A DNA stretch of 64,000 nucleotides, from contig NZ_AUFG01000005.1 in NCBI RefSeq assembly GCF_000426385.1, forward strand, positions 1-64,000, in the 5' to 3' direction. A program made the translations under genes and the position numbers. The stretch's first letter is position 1, and each line of letters opens with the position of its first letter. Below are positions 25,141-34,103 of this stretch, piece by piece. Under the pieces are notes generated by a model, which saw only the letters and a list, made by a program, of their open reading frames with translations, was not told the DNA's origin and did not search any database. This DNA is from Arsenicicoccus bolidensis DSM 15745 (lineage in GTDB: Bacteria > Actinomycetota > Actinomycetes > Actinomycetales > Dermatophilaceae).

Positions 25141-27800
25141 CAGCGCTCCTCCCCGTCCGTCATGATCCACGTGTCCTTGCTGCCGCCACCCGCCGAGGAG
25201 TTGACGATCTTGCTGCCCTCGGCCCCGGACCGGCTCAGCGCGGCCGGCATCGTGATCGCCTCCGTCTCGCGGGTGCCGCTGCGCCGTCGCAGGTGCACGA
25301 ACACCCGCAGGTCCACGTGCCGCGGCCGCAGGGCGTTGCCGTCGAAGGTCGGGTGCGTGGACAGGTCGACCAGCTCCTGCCCGATGTAGCGCTCGGGGTT
25401 GGCGAGGATCTCGCGCCGTCGCTCGGCGACCTGGGCGGACGTGGCGTCCGGCCCGATGAGCACCCCGAGCCCGCCGTGCCCGTCGATCGGCTTGGTGACG
25501 AGCTCGCCCAGGTGGTCCAGGACGTGCTCGCGGGAGTCCGCGTCGGCGCACAGCCAGGAGGGGACCTGGTCCAGGATCGGCTCCTCGCCCAGGTAGTAGC
25601 GGACCATGTGCGGCACGAAGGTGTAGACGGCCTTGTCGTCGCCCACCCCGTTGCCGAGGGCGTTGGCCAGCGTCAGGGTGCCCCGGTGCAGCGCCTCGAT
25701 GACCCCGGCGCGCAGGGGCTGGCCGTCGCGTCCTCCCGCCGACAGCAGCAGGTCCTCGTCCATCCGCAGGTAGGCCACGCGCACCTGGGCCGGTCGTCCT
25801 GCCCGCTGCCGCATGAGGCGCCCGTCCTCGAACCACACCTGGCTCGGGGTGAGCACGTCGACGCCCATGGCCTCGGCCAGCCCGGTGTGCTCGGGCCACG
25901 CGGAGTCGGTGGGGCCCGAGGAGAGGATGGCGATCTCGCCGGGCTCGGCGGCGCCCCCCTGCGCGGCGGCGGACAGCGTGTCGCGCAGCAGCTCGGGGAC
26001 GGGACGGACGGGCCGTATGCCGCGGGGGAACACCTCGGGCACGAACCGGCGCATCAGGGCGCGCGCAGCGATGGCGTAGCCGACCCCGGACGGCACGCGC
26101 AGGTTGTCCTCGAGCACCCGCCAGCGTCCGGGTCCGTCGCTGACCAGGTCCAGGCCGCTGACGTGGTTGCGGACGCCCGGCCCGCCGAGGCGCCCGCTGG
26201 AGCGGTAGCCCGGCGCCCGGTCCAGCAGCTCGCGGGGCATCACGCCGTCGGCGAAGATCGCGCCCTCGCCGTAGCAGTCGCGCAGGAAGGCGTCGAGCGC
26301 CCGGGCCCGCTGCTCGCCGCCGGCGCTGATGTGCTCCCAGTCGGACGCGGACACGATCCGGGGGATCAGGTCGACGGGGAAGACCTGGGGCTGCGGCTGG
26401 TCGCGCAGGCGGAAGGTCAGGCCGTCGGCCCGCTGCAGGTCGACGATCGCGTAGTCGCGCTGGCGCAGCCCCCGGGTCCCCAGCCGCTGGAAGGCGGCGA
26501 CCACGTCGGCATACGGCGGGCGCGGTGCACCGGACTCGTCGACGGCCTCGTCGTAGGCCGCGGGGGCCGCCCCCTCGCGGGGCCGGTAGGACTCGAGCAG
26601 GTCCTCGGTGCCGTCGACCGGGGCCGCGACGCCACGGGCGGTCTCGGCGATGAGCTGGTCGACGACGTCCGTGAGCCGGCCCCGGCGGCGGCGTGCCCGG
26701 CGCTGGCGGGCGGCGGAGCTGCCGCGCAGCAGGGCGGCGGTGGTCAGCCCGTCGACGAGCTCCCAGTCGCCGTTGGCGCGCAGCCACGGCTCCAGCGAGG
26801 CGACGAGGTCTCGGATGATCTCGGGGGCCGGGGCGGTGCGGCCCGAGCGCAGGTCGACGAGGTCGCCCTCGAGCCCCGAGCGCGCCGCCCGCCAGGACGC
26901 GGCGCGGCCGACGACGGGGGCCAGGTCGAGCGGGGGGACGCCCGCGGCGATTGTCTCGACGGCCCGGTCCACCATGGCCCGGAACAGGCCGGCGACCAGC
27001 ACGATGGTGTCGGTGGAGGGGCAGCTGTCGCAGATCCGCAGCTCGATCGTGCTGATGCGCGCGGCCGGCCGGACGTCGAAGTAGATCATCCCCGGGTCGC
27101 TGATCACGCCCGTGTCGACGAGGTTGGCCACCAGCCGGTCGAACTCGGCGGCGGAGCGGGCCCCGCTCGACAGGCCCGTCGTGGGCCAGCGGCTCCATAC
27201 CAGGCTCCGCACGCTGGCGTAGCCCGTGTCATCCCCGTCCGACCAGTAGGGGGAGGACGCGGACAGCGCCAGCAGCGGGGGCAGGTCGGGGGCTACGTGC
27301 TCGGCGACCAGGCAGGCCTCGTCGAGGTCGGCCACGTCGACGTGCACCTGCGAGCCGCAGATCAGCTGCTCGCGCGTGAGGAGCTGGTAGTCCGCCAGCA
27401 TGCGCCGGTAGCGCGGGGTCTCGGTGACGTCGATCTCGTCGGGCGCCGACAGCGGCAGGGAGCCGGCCCCCACGATCCCGAGCCCCAGCGGCGTCGCCGC
27501 CTGCACCAGGCCCTCCCGGCAGCGGAGCAGCTCGTCGCGCAGCTCGTCCAGATCGGTGACGACGGCCGAGTTGACCTCGACGACGCACTGCTGGAGCTCG
27601 GCGACGTACTCCGTGCGGTCGGCCAGCGCCTCGAGCAGCTCGGGGGCCTTGGCGGCGAGCCGGCGCGTGGTCAGGTCCACGACATGGAACTCCTCCTCGA
27701 CCCCGAGCCTGCGGATCGGCCGGGTCCGCGGCTGCGACGTCTGCGTCGCCTGGGGGGAGTGCCGGGTCTGGGCCTGCCCGCTGGATCGTGCGCTGTCCAT
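25140..27800 (-). CDS. GCS2-type carboxylate-amine ligase fused to circularly permuted ATP-grasp ligase
   Basis: An 886-aa fusion. Residues ~30-400 are a glutamate-cysteine ligase family 2 (YbdK-like) domain: RLGVEEEFHVVDLTTRRLAA with the EEEF signature, CVVEVNSAVVTDLDELRDEL, and ISTIELRICDSCPSTDTIVL. Residues ~405-870 are a circularly permuted type 2 ATP-grasp domain: GRWRVLEDNLRVPSGVGYAI, VYTFVPHMVRYYLGEEPILD, LVTKPIDGHGGLGVLIGPDA. Each half should make one ATP-dependent amide bond, the first probably using glutamate. The cluster continues with an NAGGN-type amidotransferase and an S9 peptidase. The usual NAGGN synthetase, which carries a GNAT domain, is absent, so the product is probably different. 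It is the first gene of the operon. Confidence 0.88.
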   Translation of the reverse strand: MDSARSSGQAQTRHSPQATQTSQPRTRPIRRLGVEEEFHVVDLTTRRLAAKAPELLEALADRTEYVAELQQCVVEVNSAVVTDLDELRDELLRCREGLVQAATPLGLGIVGAGSLPLSAPDEIDVTETPRYRRMLADYQLLTREQLICGSQVHVDVADLDEACLVAEHVAPDLPPLLALSASSPYWSDGDDTGYASVRSLVWSRWPTTGLSSGARSAAEFDRLVANLVDTGVISDPGMIYFDVRPAARISTIELRICDSCPSTDTIVLVAGLFRAMVDRAVETIAAGVPPLDLAPVVGRAASWRAARSGLEGDLVDLRSGRTAPAPEIIRDLVASLEPWLRANGDWELVDGLTTAALLRGSSAARQRRARRRRGRLTDVVDQLIAETARGVAAPVDGTEDLLESYRPREGAAPAAYDEAVDESGAPRPPYADVVAAFQRLGTRGLRQRDYAIVDLQRADGLTFRLRDQPQPQVFPVDLIPRIVSASDWEHISAGGEQRARALDAFLRDCYGEGAIFADGVMPRELLDRAPGYRSSGRLGGPGVRNHVSGLDLVSDGPGRWRVLEDNLRVPSGVGYAIAARALMRRFVPEVFPRGIRPVRPVPELLRDTLSAAAQGGAAEPGEIAILSSGPTDSAWPEHTGLAEAMGVDVLTPSQVWFEDGRLMRQRAGRPAQVRVAYLRMDEDLLLSAGGRDGQPLRAGVIEALHRGTLTLANALGNGVGDDKAVYTFVPHMVRYYLGEEPILDQVPSWLCADADSREHVLDHLGELVTKPIDGHGGLGVLIGPDATSAQVAERRREILANPERYIGQELVDLSTHPTFDGNALRPRHVDLRVFVHLRRRSGTRETEAITMPAALSRSGAEGSKIVNSSAGGGSKDTWIMTDGEER

Positions 27801-27878
27801 GGCGTGAGGCTTCCACGCGCATGTTGCGGGCGCGTTGCGAAATCGTGTCGGCCTGCGTCCCTCGTGCGCCGTGCCCGC

Positions 27879-28019
27879 TCAGGCCGGCCGGTCGAGGGCA
27901 CCGAGCTTGGCCGGGTTGCCGTGGAGCTGGACGGTGCGGACGAGTCCGTCGCGCACCTCCAGGACCAGGCAGCGCAGCGACCCGTCGGCGGCGCTGAAGA
28001 CCAGGGCCGGGCCACACGG
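27879..28019 (-). pseudogene. Remnant of an ECF sigma factor (SigJ-type C-terminal domain)
   Basis: About 45 codons before a TGA at 27879-27881 encode GPALVFSAADGSLRCLVLEV followed by RDGLVRTVQLHGNPAKLGAL. This matches the last strands of the SnoaL-like C-terminal domain of SigJ/ECF41-type sigma factors, which commonly end in a V..NPDKL segment. Upstream the frame runs into the first codons of the divergent ABC permease and has no sigma-factor sequence, so the rest of the gene is gone. It looks like the tail left after a deletion or rearrangement. Confidence 0.55.
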
Positions 28020-28098
28020 CGGGCGCGAGGGTGTGTCGGCAGGGGCTGGCATGATGCAGGGACCGACGCGACGGTGCGTCGGGTTCGGGGAGGACGTC

Positions 28099-31000
28099 AT
28101 GCGGTCGCTCGGGGTGCTGGTGGGGCTTGCGCTGCGCCGTGTCCGCCATCGCCCTGCCGCCGTGCTCGCCGTCGCGCTGTGCACCTTCGTCGCGTGCCTG
28201 GCCGCCGCGACGGCGCAGGTCCACGCGGACTCCGCGGACCGGGCCGCGCGCACCTCGGCCCTGCGGCAGGCGCCGCTGGACGACCGCTCGGTCGTCGTGA
28301 GCGGCACCGTGTCCCGAGGGCTGGCCGAGACCGACGCCGTGGTGCGGTCCGCCGCCTCACGCATCCCGGGCGCCCAGGTGTCCCGGTGGGTCACCTCGTC
28401 CGGCTACGCCGTGGCGGGCGCCGCCGCCAACCTGCGGGTGGAGCTGGGGCACGCCCCGGGCGCCGTCGCGAGCAGCACGCTGGTGAGCGGGGCCTGGCCC
28501 ACCTCGGACGGCGACGTCGCGGTCCCGCAGGTTGCGGCCGAGCGTCTGGGGTGGCGCGTGGGGCAGACCCTCGCCCTCAGCCGGCTGGTGGCCACGCAGG
28601 CGGACCCACCCCGCCTGCGGATCAGCGGCACCTACCGGACTCGAGCCACCGACACCCCAGGGTGGGCCGACGACGCGCGCCGTGGGGCGGGGATCAGCGA
28701 GGGCGACTTCCGCACCGTGGGGCCGCTGCTGGTCTCGGGCGACACGGTGCCCGCGCTCGGCGCAGGAGCGACGGCCACCTGGCGGATCGTGCCTCCTGCG
28801 GACGCGTCGGGGCTGGAGCCGCCCGTGCGTCACGCCGTGGCCGCGCTCGAGCAGGCGCCCCTGCTCGACGGTTTCGCGGTGCGGACCGGACTGCCGGCGA
28901 CCCTCGAGCGGGCCGTCGCCGACGGTGTCCGCACGCGTGCCGCCATCGCCGGACCGACGGCCCTGCTCGTGCTCGTCGCCCTGGTGGGGCTGGGGCTGAC
29001 GGGCCTGCTGCTCGGGGCGGTCAACGAGCGGGGCGACCGGCTCCTGCGCACTCGTGGCGCGTCGCCCGGGCAGGTCGGGGTGCTGGCCGGGCTGGCGGCC
29101 GCCGCCGTGCTGCCCGCCGGTGTCCTGGCCGCGCTGCTGGCCCCTGTGCTGGCGCGCGTCCTGCCGGGGGCCGACCGGGTCGAGCCCACCGTCATGACCT
29201 GGGTCGTCGCCCTCGGGGCCACGATCGCGGCGATGCTGGTCGTCACCCTGACGGCGCTGGCCGGCTCGGTCGGGGGTCACGGTCGCACCTCACGCATGAT
29301 CGACGCCGTCCTGCTGCTGCTGGCGGCCCTGGCCTGGTGGCGCCTGCGGGGAGCCGGGGACGAGCAGCGCGCCGATGCGCTGTCCGTGGTCGCGCCCGCG
29401 CTGGTGGTCCTCGGGCTCGCGCTCGTGGCGATGCGCCTCGCCCCCGTGCTCGGCCGACTCGTCGCGCGCGCGGCCGGGCGATCTCGTGGCCTGGCTGCCG
29501 CCTGGGCCGCGTGGGGCACCCGTCATCCCTCGCCCGAGAGCCTCGGCACCCGCCTTCTCGCCGTGGTGACGGCCGCGGTGGCAGCCCTCACCGTCACCCA
29601 GCTGGCCAGCAACGACCAGCTGATCCAGGACCGGGCGGTGCGAGAGGTCCCGGCGCCCGTCGTGGTCACGTTGGCGCCCGACGCGGGCCACGCGGCCGAG
29701 GTCGCCCGCGGCCTGGGCGGGACGACGACCTCGGTGTGGTCCGAGCAGGTCACGGGAGTCGGCGGTGCCGAGGCGACGCTGCTCGGCGTCGACCTGAGCG
29801 ACGCCGTGATCGCCGACCCCACCTTGGTGCCCGACCCCGCCGGCGCGCGCGCCCAGCACGACACCTGGCAGTCGACCCTCCACGGCCTGCGAGCCGCCCC
29901 TGCCCCGCCCCCCGTTCCTGCGATCCCGTCGACATCCTCGGCCACGACCACGTCTGCACCATCGGCCACCACGTCGGCGGCACCGTCGGTCCAGCCCACC
30001 GCGCCCTTGTCCGCGGGCGCGCCCTCTCCCGCGGGCGCGCTCACCCTCGAGGCCACGGTCGTCGGCACCCTGGAGTCGCTCGAGGACAGGTCCGGCCTGC
30101 CCGAGCTGCAGCTGTTGCTCGACGACGGCGAGGGCTACCGCCACGCCCTCGCGCTCACTGCCGGGACGCCGAGCACCCAGGTCAGCTATCGCGGCACCCT
30201 CGGCACCGGTGTGGGGCGCGCTGTCCCCGAGCCGCTCGAGCTCGTCTCCGCCACCATGCTCTATCCCCCTGCCGACATGACCCTCCGTTCCCTCACCGTC
30301 CGCCGGCCGGACGGGTCGCGCACCTCCCTGCTGCCCGCTCCGGTCCCGCTGACCACCACGACCGAGGGCAGCCGAGGCCTGAGCGCCGAGGCGGTGGTGG
30401 CGAAGCCGCGCGTCGACCCGGTCCCCGCCGTCCTCTCGCGCGGACTCGCAGAGGCCCTCGAGGCCCGGCCGGGGCAGACCGTCGAGCTGCCGGTCGCCGG
30501 TCGCACGGTCCGGTTGCGCGTGACTCGGGTGGTCGACCGGGTCCCTGGCCAAGGCGATGCGCAGCGCGCTGCTCTGGTGGACCTGCGGACGCTGCAGACC
30601 ACGGGTGCCAGGGGGAGCTCCGGGGCCGACCTCCTGCTCCCACCCCTCGAGCCCGGGCAGGTGTGGGGGACGCGCGTCCCCGACCCGGCATCCGCGCCGC
30701 AGGCCGGGCAGGGCGGGGTCCTCACCGTCGCCACGCAGGCCGAGACGCTCGCCCGACTCCGCTCCGACGTAGCCCCCGCTGCCCTGCGGGGTGTGCTCGC
30801 CCTGCTGCTGACGGCCAGCGCAGCGCTCGCGGTCGTCGCGGGTCTCGCGGGGACGGCGGCGGCGGCCCGGGCCCGCCAGCGCGACCGGGCGGTCCTCCAC
30901 GCGCTCGGGGTGCCTGCCGCGCTGCTGCGCCGATCCGTGTGGGGGAGCGAGCTCGCCCAGGTGCTCGTCGCGGTCCTGACGGGCACCGCGGTCGGGCTGC

Positions 31001-31188
31001 TCGCCGCCGTCGTCGTCATCCCCGCCTGGTCCGTCGAGGGGGCCGGCACCACTCCCGTCGTGCCCTGGGGCCAGGTCGTCGCAGCGGCCGGTGCGCTGGC
31101 GGCCGCGCTGTGGCTGACCGGGCTGCTCGCGCTGCGGCCGCCGGCGCGCAGCTGGTCGAGCCTGCTGCGCGAGGGGGACACGGCATGA
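28099..31188 (+). CDS. FtsX-like (MacB-type) ABC transporter permease, 1029 aa
   Basis: A large permease with an N-terminal membrane anchor (LALRRVRHRPAAVLAVALCT), a ~250-residue extracytoplasmic domain, and a first FtsX-like bundle near residues 295-480 (LLVLVALVGLGLTGLLLGAV; DRLLRTRGASPGQVGVLAGL). A second long external region contains a Ser/Thr/Pro/Ala-rich stretch (about 610-650, SATTTSAPSATTSAAPS). The last FtsX bundle starts near 885 (LALLLTASAALAVVAGLAGT; VLHALGVPAALLRR). ATG 28099 is chosen because GGGGAGGA lies six bases upstream; ATGs at 28051 and 28054 lack this. It overlaps the second permease's first possible ATG by four bases. Substrate is unknown; such systems export lipids, peptides or drugs. 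Confidence 0.85.
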   Translation: MRSLGVLVGLALRRVRHRPAAVLAVALCTFVACLAAATAQVHADSADRAARTSALRQAPLDDRSVVVSGTVSRGLAETDAVVRSAASRIPGAQVSRWVTSSGYAVAGAAANLRVELGHAPGAVASSTLVSGAWPTSDGDVAVPQVAAERLGWRVGQTLALSRLVATQADPPRLRISGTYRTRATDTPGWADDARRGAGISEGDFRTVGPLLVSGDTVPALGAGATATWRIVPPADASGLEPPVRHAVAALEQAPLLDGFAVRTGLPATLERAVADGVRTRAAIAGPTALLVLVALVGLGLTGLLLGAVNERGDRLLRTRGASPGQVGVLAGLAAAAVLPAGVLAALLAPVLARVLPGADRVEPTVMTWVVALGATIAAMLVVTLTALAGSVGGHGRTSRMIDAVLLLLAALAWWRLRGAGDEQRADALSVVAPALVVLGLALVAMRLAPVLGRLVARAAGRSRGLAAAWAAWGTRHPSPESLGTRLLAVVTAAVAALTVTQLASNDQLIQDRAVREVPAPVVVTLAPDAGHAAEVARGLGGTTTSVWSEQVTGVGGAEATLLGVDLSDAVIADPTLVPDPAGARAQHDTWQSTLHGLRAAPAPPPVPAIPSTSSATTTSAPSATTSAAPSVQPTAPLSAGAPSPAGALTLEATVVGTLESLEDRSGLPELQLLLDDGEGYRHALALTAGTPSTQVSYRGTLGTGVGRAVPEPLELVSATMLYPPADMTLRSLTVRRPDGSRTSLLPAPVPLTTTTEGSRGLSAEAVVAKPRVDPVPAVLSRGLAEALEARPGQTVELPVAGRTVRLRVTRVVDRVPGQGDAQRAALVDLRTLQTTGARGSSGADLLLPPLEPGQVWGTRVPDPASAPQAGQGGVLTVATQAETLARLRSDVAPAALRGVLALLLTASAALAVVAGLAGTAAAARARQRDRAVLHALGVPAALLRRSVWGSELAQVLVAVLTGTAVGLLAAVVVIPAWSVEGAGTTPVVPWGQVVAAAGALAAALWLTGLLALRPPARSWSSLLREGDTA

Positions 31189-31223
31189 GGCGGCCAAGCC
31201 TGCGGGGCAGAGGGGGAGACGTG

Positions 31224-34103
31224 ATGACCTGGTCTCGCCTGGTGCTTGCGTCAGCCCGCACGACGCGCGGGCTGACGCTCCTCACGGCCCTGGTCGTCGC
31301 CGTCACGACGGCCCTGGTGACCATGCTGCCGGCGTTGACCGACCGCGCCTCGCGCGACTGGCTCGGCGAGAGCCTGCGCCGGGCTCCGGTGATGGGCCGC
31401 TCGGTCCTGGTCACCCTGCCCACCGGCATCGGCGCAGGGTTCCCGGGCGGTGATCCAGCCGCGCCGTTCGCCCGTGTCGCGACGTCCGTGCAACGGCTGT
31501 GGGGCCCGGAGACCTCTCAGCTCTACGGCCCTGTCCGGCCGATGGCCGCGACCAACGACGCGCAACCGCTCGCGCCCACCCCCCAGGGCGTCGTTCGCAG
31601 CGGGCAGCTCGTGCTGACGCCGGCCTTCGAGTCCCGGGTGCGCTGGACCGCCGGACGGGCACCGCGCCCCTCGGCCGAGCGCCACGTGCTGCCGCCCGCG
31701 CCGGCGACCGAGGACCTCAGCGTGCAGACGGCCGGACCGGGGCTGCCGGACCCGGCGACGCTGCCCCCGGAGACCATCCCCACCCTCGAGGTGGGACTGT
31801 CCACGGTCGCCGCCGACTCGTGGGGCACCAAGGTCGGCGAGCGGTGGACCATGCCAGCCGCCTCGGGGACGGCGACCCGGCTGCACCTGCTGGTCTCAGG
31901 CATCTACGAGCCCACCGACCCCCGCGACGACCTCTGGCAGTGGATGCCTCAGCTCGCCGGGATCAGCCTGATCGAGGAGGGCGGCGCCAACGGTGGCGTC
32001 CAACCTGCGGTCGGGCTCGTCCTCTCGCCGGACGTTCACCAGCAGGTCGTCGCCATCTCCGCGCTCAGCAACACCGTGAACTACTCCTGGACCTGGCGCG
32101 TCGACGACCGACGCGTCCGACCGGCCGACCTCCCGGCACTCACGAGCGGGCTCGCCCGGGTGGCCTCGGCGCCGAGCGAGGTCACGGACGGGGCGGTGTC
32201 GGTCCGCTCGACCCTCTCCGGCACGTTGTCGTCGTGGCGGGACGGGGTGCGCGCCACGCGGCTCGTCGACGGCACCGTCACAACCGGTCTGCTGGTGCTG
32301 GCGGCGGCGCTCGCCGTGCTCCTCGCCCGCCTGCGCACCGAGCGACGGCGGCGGGACGACGACCTGCTCCGATCACGTGGGGCCTCGATGAGCCGGCTCG
32401 GCCTCCTGGCGGCCCTGGACGTGAGCATGCCGGTCGTCCTCGGCGCGGCGCTGGGATGGGGCGTCGCCGCGCTCACCACCCAGTCCGTCCTGCCTCCCTG
32501 GTGGGCCCTGGGGCTGGCCGCAGCAGCCGTCCTCGCGCACGTCGGTGCCACGGTCCTCGGGGCGCGGGATCGTGGCCGCGGGCAGCGGGGCGGGCGGCTC
32601 GCGCGGGTCGGGGCCGCCTCCAGGCTGGCGCCAGTGCTGGCACTCGTGGCGCTGGCCGTGCTGGCCGTGATCACCGTGCGCCAACGGCCGGCCGAGCCGA
32701 CCACACCTCGCGACGACCTCATCACCGCTGGCCGCGCTGCGCAGCTGAGCACGGGCGACATCACCCCCGACCCCCTCGTCCAAGCCGTGCCCGCGCTCGT
32801 GGCGGTGGTGGTGGGCCTGCTGCTCCTGGCCCTGGTGCGCGCCGCGTCCAGCGTCGCCGCCCGCATCGTCGACCGTCGCCCGGGCGGACGCAGCTGGCTG
32901 GGGCTGACGCAGGCGGCCCGCGCGGGTGGCGCCTCGCGACTTCCCCTCGTGGCCCTCACGGTGGCGGCGGCACTCGCCGTCCTGACCTCCACGCTCGGCC
33001 ACACCCTGGTCCAGGCCCGCGAGCTGCAGACCTGGCGCGAGGTGGGAGCCGACGCGCAGGTGACCGGGTCGCGCCTCGACGCATCCGTCGTCGACGCCGT
33101 CCGGCGCAAGCCGGGGGTGCAGGCCGTGGCCGCCCTGGGGGAGACCAGCGGACAGCTGCTCTCGGACAGCACCGGCGCAGACGCACGGGCGCAGGTGGCG
33201 GTCCGCGTCGGCTCCGTCCAGGAGGTCGCCTCCGTGCGAGCCGGTACGCCGATCGCCGTGCACGAGGCGTCGACGTCCACGGCGACCCCCACGTCGACGT
33301 TTACTGCGACCTCCACGGCGACCTCCACCTCGACCTCCCCGCTGGGCGACGGGGTCACCCTCGTGGTGGGGCGTGACCGGCCGGTCCTGCACCAGCCCGG
33401 GCTGCGGGTCGAGATCAACCGGCGCTCGGCCCCCGTCCGCACGGTGGTGGTCGACGAGAGCCTGCAGGACACCACGACGCAGCTGATCGCCCTGGCGCCG
33501 CGCGACCAGGTCGAACGCCTGACGGGATCACCGGTCCCCACGACCACCCTTCTCGTGCGCGCCACCCCCGTCGCGTCCGCCTCGCTCGTGGCCGAGGCAC
33601 GGACGCTGAGCCCGCTGGTCGAGCAGGCCGTCGACCGCACGACGGTGGCCGCCCGCGCCGCCGACCAGCCGCTCTCGCGCCACGTGCTGCTCGTCGTCCT
33701 GCTCACGTCGCTCGCGGCGGCACTCCTGGCCGCGCTCGCGGCCTATGCCCTCACCGCCGCGACGGCAGCGGCGCGTCGACAGCTCCTCGCGCGGGCCCGG
33801 GTGCTCGGCATGCCCGCGCGCGACCGGCATACGGTCGTGCTCGTCCAGGTGCTGCCGCCCGCCCTGGCCGCCGTGGTCACGGGCCTGGCCACCGGGCTCG
33901 GCCTGCCTTGGCTGCTCCCTCGGCTGGTCGACCTGGCACCCTTCGCGGGCGGGGATGCCTATCCGAGGCTCGTCCCGTCCTGGCCAACTGTCGCCGCCAT
34001 CGCGATCGGCCTGTCCGTGCTGGTCAGCGCCGTCGTGGCGCTCGACCTGCGATCCGCCACCAGACTCAGCCTCACGCGCCACCTCAGGGCAGGAGACCAG
34101 TGA
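31224..34103 (+). CDS. FtsX-like (MacB-type) ABC transporter permease, 959 aa
   Basis: The second permease has the same plan: N-terminal helix (TRGLTLLTALVVAVTTALVT), an external domain, and an FtsX bundle near residues 355-470 (GLLVLAALAVLLARLRTERR; LLRSRGASMSRLGLLAALDV). A second external domain has a Thr/Ser-rich repeat (TSTATPTSTFTATSTATSTS, encoded near 33271-33340), and the last bundle begins near 820 (VLLVVLLTSLAAALLAALAA; RARVLGMPARDRHTVVLVQV). ATG 31224 follows GGGGGAG. An ATG at 31185 overlapping the previous stop would add 13 residues. Its stop shares a base with the ATPase start. Two different permeases suggest a heterodimeric channel. Confidence 0.85.
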   Translation: MTWSRLVLASARTTRGLTLLTALVVAVTTALVTMLPALTDRASRDWLGESLRRAPVMGRSVLVTLPTGIGAGFPGGDPAAPFARVATSVQRLWGPETSQLYGPVRPMAATNDAQPLAPTPQGVVRSGQLVLTPAFESRVRWTAGRAPRPSAERHVLPPAPATEDLSVQTAGPGLPDPATLPPETIPTLEVGLSTVAADSWGTKVGERWTMPAASGTATRLHLLVSGIYEPTDPRDDLWQWMPQLAGISLIEEGGANGGVQPAVGLVLSPDVHQQVVAISALSNTVNYSWTWRVDDRRVRPADLPALTSGLARVASAPSEVTDGAVSVRSTLSGTLSSWRDGVRATRLVDGTVTTGLLVLAAALAVLLARLRTERRRRDDDLLRSRGASMSRLGLLAALDVSMPVVLGAALGWGVAALTTQSVLPPWWALGLAAAAVLAHVGATVLGARDRGRGQRGGRLARVGAASRLAPVLALVALAVLAVITVRQRPAEPTTPRDDLITAGRAAQLSTGDITPDPLVQAVPALVAVVVGLLLLALVRAASSVAARIVDRRPGGRSWLGLTQAARAGGASRLPLVALTVAAALAVLTSTLGHTLVQARELQTWREVGADAQVTGSRLDASVVDAVRRKPGVQAVAALGETSGQLLSDSTGADARAQVAVRVGSVQEVASVRAGTPIAVHEASTSTATPTSTFTATSTATSTSTSPLGDGVTLVVGRDRPVLHQPGLRVEINRRSAPVRTVVVDESLQDTTTQLIALAPRDQVERLTGSPVPTTTLLVRATPVASASLVAEARTLSPLVEQAVDRTTVAARAADQPLSRHVLLVVLLTSLAAALLAALAAYALTAATAAARRQLLARARVLGMPARDRHTVVLVQVLPPALAAVVTGLATGLGLPWLLPRLVDLAPFAGGDAYPRLVPSWPTVAAIAIGLSVLVSAVVALDLRSATRLSLTRHLRAGDQ

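Noticed and set aside
28051-28056. ATG-ATG at 28051 as start of the first permease
   Set aside because: The ATG at 28099 has a GGGGAGGA site at ideal spacing and the membrane anchor begins just after it; the 16 upstream codons look non-coding.
25293-34103. A 2936-codon plus-strand frame running opposite the ligase cluster and on through part of the ABC operon
   Set aside because: Its first two thirds are antisense or out of frame to clearly recognisable proteins and have the Arg/Gly/Ala-rich composition of GC-driven shadow frames. Only its end is real, as the second permease.
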